Positions 52,366-61,232 of a DNA stretch of 64,000 bases are shown here, in pieces. The position numbers and the translations under genes were made by a program. The DNA comes from PHAA01 sp034927445. Lineage in GTDB: Bacteria; Bacillota; Syntrophomonadia; Syntrophomonadales; Syntrophomonadaceae. Under the pieces are notes generated by a model. The model was not told where the DNA came from, made no database searches, and saw nothing but the letters and a program-made list of their open reading frames with translations. The first letter of the stretch is position 1, and every line of letters starts with the position of its first letter. The stretch lies in assembly GCA_034927445.1 (NCBI GenBank), contig JAYFPZ010000045.1, forward strand, positions 1 through 64,000. The letters are read 5' to 3'.

Positions 52366-54555
52366 ATGGACGAAGAAAAGAAATGCCCCGTAACGGGAAT
52401 GACTAAACGCGCCATTATGGGCGGGGGCACAACCAACCGTGACTGGTGGCCAAACCAGTTAAATCTGAAAATACTTCACCAAAACTCGGAGTTAGGTAAT
52501 CCAATGGGTAAAAATTTCAATTACGCCGAAGAATTCAAGAAGCTTGACCTGGAAGCCTTGAAAAAGGATCTGTACGCATTAATGACCGACTCGCAGGACT
52601 GGTGGCCTGCCGATTGGGGGCACTATGGCCCCATGTTCATCCGCATGGCATGGCACAGTGCCGGTACATACCGAATGAACGACGGCCGCGGCGGTGCAGG
52701 GCGCGGAACGCAGCGCTTCGCGCCTCTTAACAGTTGGCCGGACAACGTAAATACTGACAAGGCGCGCCGTTTGCTTTGGCCTATCAAACAGAAATACGGC
52801 AGCAAGATATCCTGGGCCGACCTCATGATCCTTACCGGCAATTGCGCGCTTGAATCGATGGGCCTGAAAACCTTTGGCTTTGCCGGCGGACGCGAAGATG
52901 TGTGGGAGCCGCAGGACGACATATACTGGGGAAACGAGGACGAATGGCTGGGAGATAAGCGCTACTCCGGCGACCGGGATCTGGAAGATCCTTTGGCTGC
53001 TGTGCAGATGGGGCTTATCTATGTTAACCCGGAAGGACCGAACGGCAACCCTGATCCAGTCGCATCCGGTATTGATGTTCGGGAAACCTTTGCCCGTATG
53101 GCTATGAATGATGAGGAGACAGTTGCCTTGGTCGCCGGCGGACACACCTTTGGGAAATGCCACGGCGCCGGACCTGCGACTCATGTGGGACCGGAACCTG
53201 AAGCCGCCCCCATAGAGCAACAGGGACTCGGCTGGAAGAGCAGCTTCCGTAGCGGAAAAGGCGGCGATACCATCGGAAGTGGTATCGAGGGTGCCTGGAA
53301 GCCGAACCCGACCAAATGGACCATGGATTATCTGAGAGTTCTTTTTAAATACGAGTGGGAACTGGTCAAGAGCCCGACCGGTGCGAATCAGTGGCTGGCT
53401 AAGGACGTAGCTCCGGAGGACATGGTAGTAGACGCTCATGATCCGTCCAAGCAATACCGCCCGATGATGACTACGGCGGACCTTTCACTCCGCTACGACC
53501 CGATTTACGAACCAATAGCGCGGAACTACCTGGCCAATCCCGATAAGTTTGCCGATGCTTTCGCTCGTGCCTGGTTCAAGCTGACTCATCGTGATATGGG
53601 CCCGCGGGCCCGCTATCTCGGCCCTGAAGTCCCCGCCGAGGTACTGATCTGGCAGGACCCGCTGCCGGCAGTTGATCATGAACTGATTGACGAAAAGGAT
53701 ATAGCGGATCTAAAGGGTAGAATCATAGTTTCTGGGCCTTCGATACCGCAGCTGGTCTCAACCGCCTGGGCATCCGCCTCTACATTCCGCGGCTCAGATA
53801 AGCGGGGCGGTGCTAACGGAGCCCGCATCCGGCTTGCGCCCCAGAAGGATTGGGAAATCAATGAACCGGTCCAGCTGAGTGGCGTACTGCAGGTTCTTGA
53901 GAAAATCCAAACTGCATTCAACACTTCCCAGTCTGGCAAGAAGAAGGTTTCTCTGGCCGACCTGATCGTCCTGGGCGGATGTGCGGGGATAGAGCAAGCG
54001 GCCAAGAATGCCGGGCACACAGTAATCGTTCCCTTTACTCCCGGACGCACGGATGCATCACAGGACCAGACCGACGTGAAGTCTTTCGCCGTACTTGAAC
54101 CAAAAGCTGATGGGTTCCGCAATTATATAAAAGGCAAGTCCCCCCGCGCTGAGGAAATGCTGCTTGACCGCGCCCAACTGTTGACCCTGACCGCTCCCGA
54201 AATGACAGTTCTTATTGGCGGTATGCGCGTGTTAAATGCAAACTTCAAGCAGTCACAGCATGGCGTTTTTACCAAAAAACCTGAAGCCCTTACGAACGAC
54301 TTCTTTGTAAATCTTCTTGATATGGCGACAGAATGGAAGGCGACCTCGGATGAAAACGTGTTCGAGGGCTATGACCGGAAAACGGGTGAGTTGAAATGGA
54401 CCGGCACCAGAGTTGATTTGATCTTCGGCTCAGACTCCCAGCTTCGCGCCATCGCCGAAGTTTATGCCTGCGCGGATTCACAGGATAAGTTCTTACATGA
54501 TTTCGTGGCTGCCTGGAATAAGGTTATGAACGCAGATCGCTTCGAACTTGCCTGA
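52366..54555 (+). CDS. katG: Catalase-peroxidase
   Basis: 729 residues, the usual bifunctional KatG length with duplicated peroxidase domains. Distal site RMAWHSAGTYR (Arg, Trp and His), with the Tyr and Met expected to form the Trp-Tyr-Met cofactor further on; proximal His in GGHTFGKCHGAG. The haem-less C-terminal half (LAPQKDWEINEP, MTVLIGGMRVLNAN) is intact. AAGGAGGG seven bases before ATG 52366 sets the start. It breaks down hydrogen peroxide and is co-transcribed with and repressed by PerR. In an anaerobe it would serve survival of oxygen exposure. Confidence 0.97.
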   Translation: MDEEKKCPVTGMTKRAIMGGGTTNRDWWPNQLNLKILHQNSELGNPMGKNFNYAEEFKKLDLEALKKDLYALMTDSQDWWPADWGHYGPMFIRMAWHSAGTYRMNDGRGGAGRGTQRFAPLNSWPDNVNTDKARRLLWPIKQKYGSKISWADLMILTGNCALESMGLKTFGFAGGREDVWEPQDDIYWGNEDEWLGDKRYSGDRDLEDPLAAVQMGLIYVNPEGPNGNPDPVASGIDVRETFARMAMNDEETVALVAGGHTFGKCHGAGPATHVGPEPEAAPIEQQGLGWKSSFRSGKGGDTIGSGIEGAWKPNPTKWTMDYLRVLFKYEWELVKSPTGANQWLAKDVAPEDMVVDAHDPSKQYRPMMTTADLSLRYDPIYEPIARNYLANPDKFADAFARAWFKLTHRDMGPRARYLGPEVPAEVLIWQDPLPAVDHELIDEKDIADLKGRIIVSGPSIPQLVSTAWASASTFRGSDKRGGANGARIRLAPQKDWEINEPVQLSGVLQVLEKIQTAFNTSQSGKKKVSLADLIVLGGCAGIEQAAKNAGHTVIVPFTPGRTDASQDQTDVKSFAVLEPKADGFRNYIKGKSPRAEEMLLDRAQLLTLTAPEMTVLIGGMRVLNANFKQSQHGVFTKKPEALTNDFFVNLLDMATEWKATSDENVFEGYDRKTGELKWTGTRVDLIFGSDSQLRAIAEVYACADSQDKFLHDFVAAWNKVMNADRFELA

Positions 54556-54591
54556 ATAACAGTTTGCCCCTAAAATTAATCTGTTTCATAT

Positions 54592-54624
54592 GGAGGGTGG
54601 CTACGGCCACCCTCCGTTTTTCTT
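54592..54624 (+). terminator. Terminator of perR-katG
   Basis: GGAGGGTGGC-TACG-GCCACCCTCC (54592-54615) followed by GTTTTTCTT. Confidence 0.93.
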
Positions 54625-54660
54625 GTTGACAATCCCCGCTAGGCCGGGGGCTTTTGAGTA

Positions 54661-55536
54661 CTATTTTTCCTCAATGATAACAAATAAAGCACCGATAAGA
54701 ATTAAGATAGAGCCTATCCAAAACGTTATCCCTATGCTCTCTCCTAGAATAAGCCATCCCAACAAAGTTCCCACCACGGGTTGAAAAAAGAAAAATAGCC
54801 CTCCACTTGAGGCGTTAACCATTTGTAATCCGCGATTCCAAAGTAGAAAACCGCTTGCGGTTGATATAATACCCAGATACAAGACCCCTCCCCAAATGGT
54901 CGGGTGAATCAGCTGCGAGATATTAATTGCGTATAACCGTGGCAAAACAAAAGGAGTCAACACGATTAAAGCTACCAAAATGGAATACGTTGTTACCACA
55001 ATTTGAGAATAGTTACTCGGCACACGTTTTATCAGAACTGACATGAGTGCCCATGTCAAAGCAGCAATAAGCAGTGAAATACCCCCAAGTTTACTGGACA
55101 AATCAACATGACCGACTCCAACGATAAGAAAAACCCCAATTGTCGCTAAACAAACCGAGAGTCCTTTTTTGAACGCCAGCCGTTCTTTAAGGAGTAAGCG
55201 AGCAAAAATAACCATAAATGCTGGTGTTGAAGACGTTACAATGGCTCCCATTTGGGCCGAGGACAGCATTGTGCCAGTTTCTTGGGTGACAATTGAAATC
55301 GCATTACCAATTATGCCAATGGCTATGATGGTTAAGTAATGACGTTTATCAATCTGCCATTTTTGCCGGGTTATTAAGCCGATAACAACCAGTGGGACAA
55401 TAGCTACGAAATATCGCATCCATACAAGTTCCAGTGGAGGTATGACCGATACTACAATTTTAACAACAACGAACATGCCGCCCCAAATACTGGAGGCTAA
55501 AGCTAAATACACAGAGCCTAGTATGGTGTTTTTCAT
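54661..55536 (-). CDS. EamA/DMT-family transporter
   Basis: 291 residues with ten predicted membrane segments in two EamA repeats (SSIWGGMFVVVKIVV at the start; PTIWGGVLYLGIISTASGFL and PVVGTLLGWLILGESIG in the second half). Drug/metabolite exporter family; substrate unknown, possibly amino acids or their analogues. It is divergent from a LysR regulator with a 116-base shared promoter region, so it is the likely target of that regulator. GAGGG precedes the ATG. Confidence 0.93.
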   Translation of the reverse strand: MKNTILGSVYLALASSIWGGMFVVVKIVVSVIPPLELVWMRYFVAIVPLVVIGLITRQKWQIDKRHYLTIIAIGIIGNAISIVTQETGTMLSSAQMGAIVTSSTPAFMVIFARLLLKERLAFKKGLSVCLATIGVFLIVGVGHVDLSSKLGGISLLIAALTWALMSVLIKRVPSNYSQIVVTTYSILVALIVLTPFVLPRLYAINISQLIHPTIWGGVLYLGIISTASGFLLWNRGLQMVNASSGGLFFFFQPVVGTLLGWLILGESIGITFWIGSILILIGALFVIIEEK

Positions 55537-55652
55537 TTTTCCCTCTTTACCTTGTCAATTCGGTCTTTTGTATTGTATAATCCTTTTTGTAGTAAGTAAA
55601 TATAGAGTTTTTAACATGTGATTTAAGCGTTGCTTAATACAAGGAGAATTAT

Positions 55653-56537
55653 ATGGATAGTAGCAAATGTAAAGTGTTCATTACATCAGTGGAACTTGGG
55701 AGCTTTTCGAAAGCGGCTGCAGTATTGGGATACACCACATCAGGAGTAAGTCAGCTGGTAAATGCATTTGAAAAGGAAATGGGGTTTCCTTTGCTCATAC
55801 GCGATAAAAAGGGTGTAAAGCCGACAGATAATGCCCTAAAAATTATCCCGGTTTTACGAGATATATTAATGCAAGAAGAACGCCTTTACCAAATCAATGC
55901 GGAAATAAAAGGGCTGGCTGTGGGCAGCGTTACAATTGGCGCTTACTCCAGCATCTCAACGCATTGGCTGCCATCGATTATAAAAGGTTTTCAAGAAGCA
56001 TATCCCCAAATTGAAATACGGCTTATGGAAGGCATACGGCAGGAGGTAGAAAGCTGGCTTGCCGGCAAAAGAACAGATCTTTCTTTTTTAAGCTATAAAG
56101 AGCCAATGCCTTATGAATGGATACCACTTGCGGAAGATCCCATGATTGCAGTTCTGCCCAAAACCCACCCTCTTGCAGATGAAGCAGTATATCCGCTTCA
56201 AAATTGTCAATATGAGCGATTTATAATGCCCGCACTTGGACGTGACGATGATGTGGCGGAGTTATTCAGGAGAAATAAACTAACCCCCCAAATCTGCTTC
56301 TCCACCTTGGAAAATTTCTCCGCATTAGCATTGATTGAGCAGGGCATGGGTATGAGTATTATGAATGAGCTGATTACCAAAAGATGGCAATGCGATGTGG
56401 TAAAACTTCCCCTGGACCCGCCCCAGCAAATTACCCTGGGAATTGCCCTTCCTTCACTAAAAACTGCTTCACCCGCGGTCAAGCGTTTTGTCAGCTATGC
56501 GGCAAACCGCTTGACTGGTTGGGAAACTCAGTTATAA
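55653..56537 (+). CDS. LysR-family transcriptional regulator
   Basis: 294 residues: N-terminal helix-turn-helix (LGSFSKAAAVLGYTTSGVSQ) and a C-terminal periplasmic-binding-like effector domain (VTIGAYSSISTHWLPSIIKG, DLSFLSYKEPM, IEQGMGMSIMNEL). AAGGAG lies before the ATG. Divergent from the EamA transporter, which it probably activates in response to the exported compound. Confidence 0.94.
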   Translation: MDSSKCKVFITSVELGSFSKAAAVLGYTTSGVSQLVNAFEKEMGFPLLIRDKKGVKPTDNALKIIPVLRDILMQEERLYQINAEIKGLAVGSVTIGAYSSISTHWLPSIIKGFQEAYPQIEIRLMEGIRQEVESWLAGKRTDLSFLSYKEPMPYEWIPLAEDPMIAVLPKTHPLADEAVYPLQNCQYERFIMPALGRDDDVAELFRRNKLTPQICFSTLENFSALALIEQGMGMSIMNELITKRWQCDVVKLPLDPPQQITLGIALPSLKTASPAVKRFVSYAANRLTGWETQL

Positions 56538-56579
56538 AGATGACATAAGACAAAAAAGCGAAAGCCGGGTTGAAAAGCT

Positions 56580-57560
56580 ATGAAAATGACTCCTATAGGA
56601 AATAAGAAATATTCCCGAATTGATGTAAAAGAGAAAATCATGCTCGGAGGCGTGGAGCAATGGATCGCTTTGCGGTCAAGCAGTACGCACAATCCAATTC
56701 TGCTGTTTTTACATGGAGGGCCCGGGACGGCTCAGATTTCATTCTCGCGGAAGTCACAGTCGCAACTCGAAAAAGATTTTCTCGTCGTAAACTGGGATCA
56801 AAGAGGAGCGGGCAGATCATATAAATCGACCCTAAAAAAAGATGAAATGAGGATCGAACACTTTGTTAAGGATGGGGAAGAACTTGCGGAAGCCCTATTA
56901 CAGCGGTTTAATCACAAGAAACTGTTTCTGATCGGGCATTCCTGGGGGAGCATCATAGGCGCGCATTTATCCGCTAAAAGGCCTGATTTGTTCTGGGCCT
57001 ACATCGGTATCGGACAGGTTGTCAATATGGATCGGGGAGAAAAGTTGTCCTATAAATTTACGTTGGACGAAGCCCATAGGGAAAATAACCCAAAAGCTAT
57101 TAGAGAATTGGAAAAGATCGGCGAGCCGCCGTATAAAGATTTGAGCGCTGCCGGCGTCCAAAGGAAATGGCTGGCTAGATTTAACGGTGAGACCTATAAA
57201 GGTACGTCCCTGGGGACGATACTTAAAAATGTTTCGATTAGAGATCTTGGCCCTTTGGATTTATTCAAATTTATCAAAGGAGCGATGTTTTCGCTAAAAA
57301 GTCTTGAAGAAGAGCAAAATAAAGTCAACCTGTTTATCGATGTTCCCGAAATAAACGTGCCTGTTTTCTTTTGCAGCGGGCGCAGGGATTATAACGTCCC
57401 CTTTGAGCTGGTGGTCGAGTATATGGCTAAACTGCGCGCGCCGCATAAAGAAATGATTTGGTTTGAAAAGTCTGCTCACCTGCCCAACTTTGAAGAGCCG
57501 GATGTGTTTCACGATTTTTGTTTGTCCAAGCTTAAAAATTTGGCCAATGCAGATTATTGA
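56580..57560 (+). CDS. Alpha/beta hydrolase, proline-iminopeptidase-like
   Basis: 326 residues. Oxyanion segment LFLHGGPGTA, NWDQRGAGRS typical of prolyl aminopeptidase relatives, nucleophile Ser in GHSWGSIIGAHL (about residue 124), Asp region FCSGRRDYNVPFE and His in EKSAHLPNFEEP. No signal peptide, so it acts in the cytoplasm on an unknown ester or peptide. The ribosome site is poor; ATG 56580 or 56586 could be used. It follows the LysR gene by 42 bases. Confidence 0.88.
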   Translation: MKMTPIGNKKYSRIDVKEKIMLGGVEQWIALRSSSTHNPILLFLHGGPGTAQISFSRKSQSQLEKDFLVVNWDQRGAGRSYKSTLKKDEMRIEHFVKDGEELAEALLQRFNHKKLFLIGHSWGSIIGAHLSAKRPDLFWAYIGIGQVVNMDRGEKLSYKFTLDEAHRENNPKAIRELEKIGEPPYKDLSAAGVQRKWLARFNGETYKGTSLGTILKNVSIRDLGPLDLFKFIKGAMFSLKSLEEEQNKVNLFIDVPEINVPVFFCSGRRDYNVPFELVVEYMAKLRAPHKEMIWFEKSAHLPNFEEPDVFHDFCLSKLKNLANADY

Positions 57561-57678
57561 CAACCTGCCGCCTGCGGAGAGACTATCTTATGAACAACCA
57601 CGGACAGGCGGACTTTACAAGGTCCGAAACCGTTATAAATACGTGCATAATAAACGATAACCAATTATCTTAAACAGT

Positions 57679-57730
57679 GCAGCCAAGGCCTTACGGGTTC
57701 AAACGGCATCTTTTTTGTACCTCAAGGACG
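57679..57730 (+). repeat. Dispersed intergenic repeat, copy 6 (most diverged)
   Basis: GCAGCCAAGGCCTTACGGG, ACGGCATCTTTTTTGTACC and CTCAAGGACGGGG. It lies in the 57561-57909 gap, which otherwise contains only the promoter of the XRE gene. Confidence 0.6.
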
Positions 57731-57858
57731 GGGGAATCGCAGTGAAGCAGAAACGTGCAATAACGAGATAGACGTACAACTGACGGGGAATGGATATGAT
57801 GGAGGATACCGAAGCGGAGAGGGTATCCTTATTTAACACAGATAAATGCAATATATAT

Positions 57859-57890
57859 TTGACATAAAGCAAAACATAATATATATTATA
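57859..57890 (+). promoter_or_regulatory. Promoter and palindromic operator of the XRE gene
   Basis: TTGACA (57859-57864), a 17-base spacer and TATATT (57882-57887). The -10 is embedded in the palindrome ATAATATATATTAT, a likely binding site for the XRE regulator. Confidence 0.65.
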
Positions 57891-57909
57891 ACTGCAAGGG
57901 AGGATTTAC

Positions 57910-58110
57910 ATGAAAAATAAGCGAATGAAAATCGCCCGCATGGAACGCGATATGAAACAGGAAGATCTGGCCAAAGCCGTAGGGGTTACACGCCAGACCA
58001 TAGGGATGATTGAATCCGGAAACTACAATCCCACCTTAAATCTTTGCGTTGCAATCTGCAAGGCGCTCGGTAAAACTCTGGATGAACTATTTTGGGAGGA
58101 ATCGCAATGA
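57910..58110 (+). CDS. XRE-family small regulator
   Basis: 66 residues that are almost only a helix-turn-helix domain (RMERDMKQEDLAKAVGVTRQ, TIGMIESGNYNPTLNLCVAI, LGKTLDELFWEE). GGGAGG precedes the ATG. Its stop overlaps the start of the next gene (ATGA). XRE plus small membrane protein pairs are widespread; the regulator usually represses the pair. Confidence 0.93.
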   Translation: MKNKRMKIARMERDMKQEDLAKAVGVTRQTIGMIESGNYNPTLNLCVAICKALGKTLDELFWEESQ

Positions 58111-58595
58111 AAAGACAAAGCCTGCAAGATGAAAGAATTTTAGCCCAAAGACGAAAAATTTCAAGTGAAGCATACGGCCTTTTGATGATGGTCCTGCTGG
58201 TATCCATACTGGTGCAGCAATATCTATTTAACGCTCCTTTTGAACAGTACGCCGTTGAGTTTATATGCTTTTTTGGGATATCCATTTACGTTTTAATTCG
58301 GAACTTGACCCTGGGAATTAATATATTCGGGGAGGGAAAAAACGCCCAAAGGATGCCTCTGCTGAATAGCCTGGTTGCCGGGTCCATGGTAACAGTGATT
58401 AACGGAGTCATGAACTATATCAGATATGCCGAAAACTATAAAGGTCAGGTAGGCAACTTTATCTTTACCTTGGTTATTACGTTTGTATGTGCGACTGTTG
58501 CTGCGTTTGCTGTCTTTTCTATCTTCAATCTTATTAACAATAACAAGCAGAAGCAAATTCAAAAAAGATTGGATGAAGAAGAACAAGACAATTAA
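58107..58595 (+). CDS. DUF6773-like four-helix membrane protein
   Basis: 162 residues with four membrane segments (about 25-45, 50-68, 90-110, 118-140) and charged ends (MKRQSLQDERILAQRRKISS and KQKQIQKRLDEEEQDN). It is translationally coupled to the XRE regulator, the usual context of DUF6773-like proteins. Function unknown; regulator-controlled membrane stress response is one possibility. GGGAGGAA lies inside the XRE gene, seven bases upstream. Confidence 0.8.
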   Translation: MKRQSLQDERILAQRRKISSEAYGLLMMVLLVSILVQQYLFNAPFEQYAVEFICFFGISIYVLIRNLTLGINIFGEGKNAQRMPLLNSLVAGSMVTVINGVMNYIRYAENYKGQVGNFIFTLVITFVCATVAAFAVFSIFNLINNNKQKQIQKRLDEEEQDN

Positions 58596-58724
58596 ATTTG
58601 CATGAGGGAGAAGTAGATTAATACGCCGGGGACAAAACTTGAGATATATCCTTTGTCTTTTTGTGGAAGACAAGGACCCACTGGATTAATATAACATATA
58701 TAGCTTATGGCAGGAGGAAACCGT

Positions 58725-59417
58725 ATGAAAAAAGTCGGACTTGTAGGCGGGCTTGGTCCGGCTTCAACGATTGATTATTATCGTGAGATAGTAGAAATTT
58801 ACAGGAAAGAAAAAGGGGATGATAATTATCCCGCGATTGTTATAGACAGTATTAATATGGGCGAGCTTGTAAGGGGGATTGAATCACAAAATTTCAACGA
58901 TGTTGCCCGCCAATTATTAAACAGCGTTGCCAATTTAGCCCAAGCCGGTGCTAGTTTTGCCGCGATCGCCTCAAATTCTCCGCATGTTGTGTGGGATCTG
59001 ATCAAGGACCGGGCGTCTATCCCGCTTATCAGTATTGTTGACGCTACCTGCGACCGTATAATTCGGCAAAACTATAACAAAGTGCTGATTTTTGCGACGA
59101 AATTTACCATGAAAAACGGATTGTACAGCACCGCTTTGTCAAAACGCAATATAAATTGGGTTCTACCCAATGAAGAGGATATTGAGATACTCGGAAATAT
59201 AATCTATCCCAATTTGGAAAACGGGATCGTGATAGAACAGGATAAACAGAAAATGGTTGGTATTGCTGAAAAATATATTAAGCAGCATGGGGCGGATTCT
59301 ATTCTATTAGGCTGTACCGAAATCCCTTTGATGATTAAGCCCGGAGATGTTTCCGTTCCGGTAATTAATACCACTGAAATTCATATCGAAAAAATATGTG
59401 CTATGCTTATGCGGTAG
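58725..59417 (+). CDS. Aspartate/glutamate racemase-family protein
   Basis: 230 residues: start KKVGLVGGLGPASTIDYYRE, middle FAAIASNSPHVVWDLI, end SILLGCTEIPLMI. The family normally uses two cysteines; the first position is Asn-Ser-Pro-His here instead of CNT, and only the second Cys (LGCTE) is present. Single-Cys members include the L-aspartate/glutamate-specific racemase group, so a restricted racemase or a different isomerase is possible. AGGAGG at 58712-58717 sets ATG 58725. Monocistronic. Confidence 0.9.
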   Translation: MKKVGLVGGLGPASTIDYYREIVEIYRKEKGDDNYPAIVIDSINMGELVRGIESQNFNDVARQLLNSVANLAQAGASFAAIASNSPHVVWDLIKDRASIPLISIVDATCDRIIRQNYNKVLIFATKFTMKNGLYSTALSKRNINWVLPNEEDIEILGNIIYPNLENGIVIEQDKQKMVGIAEKYIKQHGADSILLGCTEIPLMIKPGDVSVPVINTTEIHIEKICAMLMR

Positions 59418-59468
59418 AAAAAATGAGTTGTATGAATAGGCCGTCCAGAAAATCATATCACCAACTCT

Positions 59469-59783
59469 TTACGAGGTAAGTTTTAACCCTAAAATACCGA
59501 TAACTATAAAGCCAAGAAAAGCAATCCGCAAGATATTTACCGGTTCGTTAAAAAGGAATATACCGAGTAATACTGCGCCCAAAGCCCCGATTCCCGTCCA
59601 AATTGCGTAGGCTGTGCCAATGGGGAGTACTTTCGCGGCCAAGGACAAAAAATAAAAACTGATTATCATACCGATCAGCGTAATCAAGGACGGGTATAAT
59701 TTGGTGAATCCATATGAGTATTTAAGCCCTATTGCCCAAATCACCTCAAAGACTCCTGCGATTATCAAATAGATCCAAGCCAT
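59469..59783 (-). CDS. gdx: SMR-family guanidinium exporter
   Basis: 104 residues with four membrane helices. The first carries the essential Glu in GVFEVIWAIGLKYSYG, the signature of the SugE/Gdx branch of small multidrug-resistance proteins, and GTAYAIWTGIGALGAVLLGI follows. The ATG at 59783, nine bases after GGAGG, is better than the TTG at 59792. A guanidine-I riboswitch lies in its leader, so the substrate is almost certainly guanidinium, exported in exchange for protons as a dual-topology dimer. Confidence 0.95.
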   Translation of the reverse strand: MAWIYLIIAGVFEVIWAIGLKYSYGFTKLYPSLITLIGMIISFYFLSLAAKVLPIGTAYAIWTGIGALGAVLLGIFLFNEPVNILRIAFLGFIVIGILGLKLTS

Positions 59784-59799
59784 ACTTTTCAACCTCCAT

Positions 59800-59920
59800 A
59801 AAAAATAAAACCTGAAAAATATCTTCTGATATCTCCCAGGTTTTTATCCTTCCGTGACACAACTTTTAAGCTGTGAGTTTTCTCTCGGTCACAGACCAGT
59901 TATACTGCGGAACCCTAGAA
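59800..59920 (-). ncRNA. Guanidine-I (ykkC) riboswitch with terminator switch
   Basis: Read on the minus strand, the leader shows the conserved aptamer blocks CTAGGGTTCCGC, ACTGGTCTGTGACCGAGAGA and CACGGAAGGATAAAAACCTGG in the right order. The 3' block AAACCTG (59837-59843) can instead pair with CAGGTTT (59808-59814), with an inner GATATC/GATATT stem, to make a terminator ending in TATTTTTT. Guanidine binding should hold the aptamer together and allow read-through into gdx. Confidence 0.95.
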
Positions 59921-60033
59921 AACTTTTTATTAATTTAAGTTTATAGATATGCCTGCTTACGACGCCATTATATCTGTCTATAGCCAACAAGTCAATTACA
60001 ATAAATCCCTCCGTGGCTCTGCTATGGAGCATA

Positions 60034-60166
60034 TTGAATGATGTAGGGCACCTGCCAATAGGCGCAATTTACAAAAAGCATACACCATAGAAGCCTTTAT
60101 CAAGGCTTACAATGAGCAAGGAGAGGCGCTGCCGATTCATTCGATCACGACAACTCTAATGGCTTA
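60034..60166 (+). pseudogene. Orphan coding remnant
   Basis: One frame of about 40 codons (GAPANRRNLQKAYTIEAFI, KAYNEQGEALPIHSITTTLM) ends at TAA near 60164-60166. It has no start and reads like the C-terminus of a protein. I do not recognise the family. It overlaps the end of the convergent hydrolase by about ten bases. Confidence 0.35.
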
Positions 60167-60957
60167 AAAGAAACTCGCTAATCGCTTGGTTTACTGCCTC
60201 CGGATTGTCCTGATTGGAGTTGTGCCCGGCGTTTTCGATCATACGCAGTGTGCAATTGGGATCGCTATGCGCCCAAGGGGCCGCGATTTTCCGGATATTT
60301 CCCGACCGGTCGTCTGCACCGCAAAGAAGCAGCACTGGCTGGGGGAAACGGTAGGTTTCATCCTCATGCAGGCAGGCCCTGAGGGATAGTATAACCTCAA
60401 TGAAATCAGCCTTCTTCATTTGTGAAAAGCAACCGCGCACATACTCTTTTACAGACTCAGTATTGCCGCATGCATCGGCACTTTGACGTATCAGGGTTTT
60501 CCAGGGATAGCAATAAAAAATAGGCTTGGTCAATTTTAACATAAGCTTTTCAGCAACGGTCAGTCTGCCCGTATTCCGGGTACAGTCGATCAATACAAGT
60601 CTTGAAACCAGTTCCGGCTTGCGGTATAAGATCTCCTGCGCAAGATTGCCTCCCATGGACTGGCCAATGAGTACCGCCGTGGAAAGCCGGTGTCTTGCGC
60701 AGAGCTTGAAAAAAATCGTCGAACATGTCGTCAAAACTAAACCTCTTGCCGGAATCGAGCCTTGACAGTCCGTGGCCGCGTGCGTCCCACAGCAGCAGAT
60801 GGCAAGTATCGTTGAAGATTGGCAGTTGCGGTTCAAACATCCTGTGATCACAGCCGGCGCCGTGCAGAAAAACGATATGCTCCGATGACTTGCCCGGCCT
60901 GTGCCAGTAGTGTATGTCGCACCCCTTGTTTCGAAATGTCTTATGCTGTAAATCCAT
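60156..60957 (-). pseudogene. Alpha/beta hydrolase, frameshift in a homopolymer
   Basis: The N-terminal part (MDLQHKTFRNKGCDIHYWHR, IVFLHGAGCDHRMF, LWDARGHGLSR) is followed after a run of seven A (60709-60715 on the plus strand) by a shifted frame with the nucleophile motif GQSMGGNLAQEI, the acid region LLLCGADDRSGN and the His region ENAGHNSNQDNPE. One base fewer in the run restores a single protein of about 266 residues. AGGAGG precedes ATG 60957. The break may be a sequencing error or phase variation. Confidence 0.85.
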
Positions 60958-61064
60958 CAGGGGAACCTCCTAATCAATTACATTTTTCCCCAGTTGTTAT
61001 AAATGTAAAACCAAGGAGCAATCCATCATTCCACACTTTTTAACGACGCCGCCATATATTAGGA

Positions 61065-61139
61065 TTGACAATCTAAATCATTAACGTATAATGCAATTTT
61101 AAAGGGGCAGGGTACCTTGCTTTTGGGATATCTGCCCCT
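61065..61139 (+). promoter_or_regulatory. Promoter and structured leader upstream of yitT-like gene
   Basis: TTGACA (61065-61070), a 16-base spacer and TATAAT (61087-61092). The predicted transcript starts with AGGGGCAG (61103-61110), which can pair with CTGCCCCT (61132-61139). The leader runs about 240 bases to the YitT gene and includes a small ORF; the rest of 60958-61335 shows no other feature. Confidence 0.7.
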
Positions 61140-61232
61140 CAAATCTATCATCTTATTTTACCTCAACTGGACTTTACCAGAAATTCAGGATGCATAAAGC
61201 TGTTCCTATGCCGCCCGGGGAGGTTTTTAATC

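Noticed and set aside
57463..57660. 65-codon ORF overlapping the hydrolase end
   Set aside because: Most lies in another frame of the hydrolase gene; the tail has no homology I recognise.
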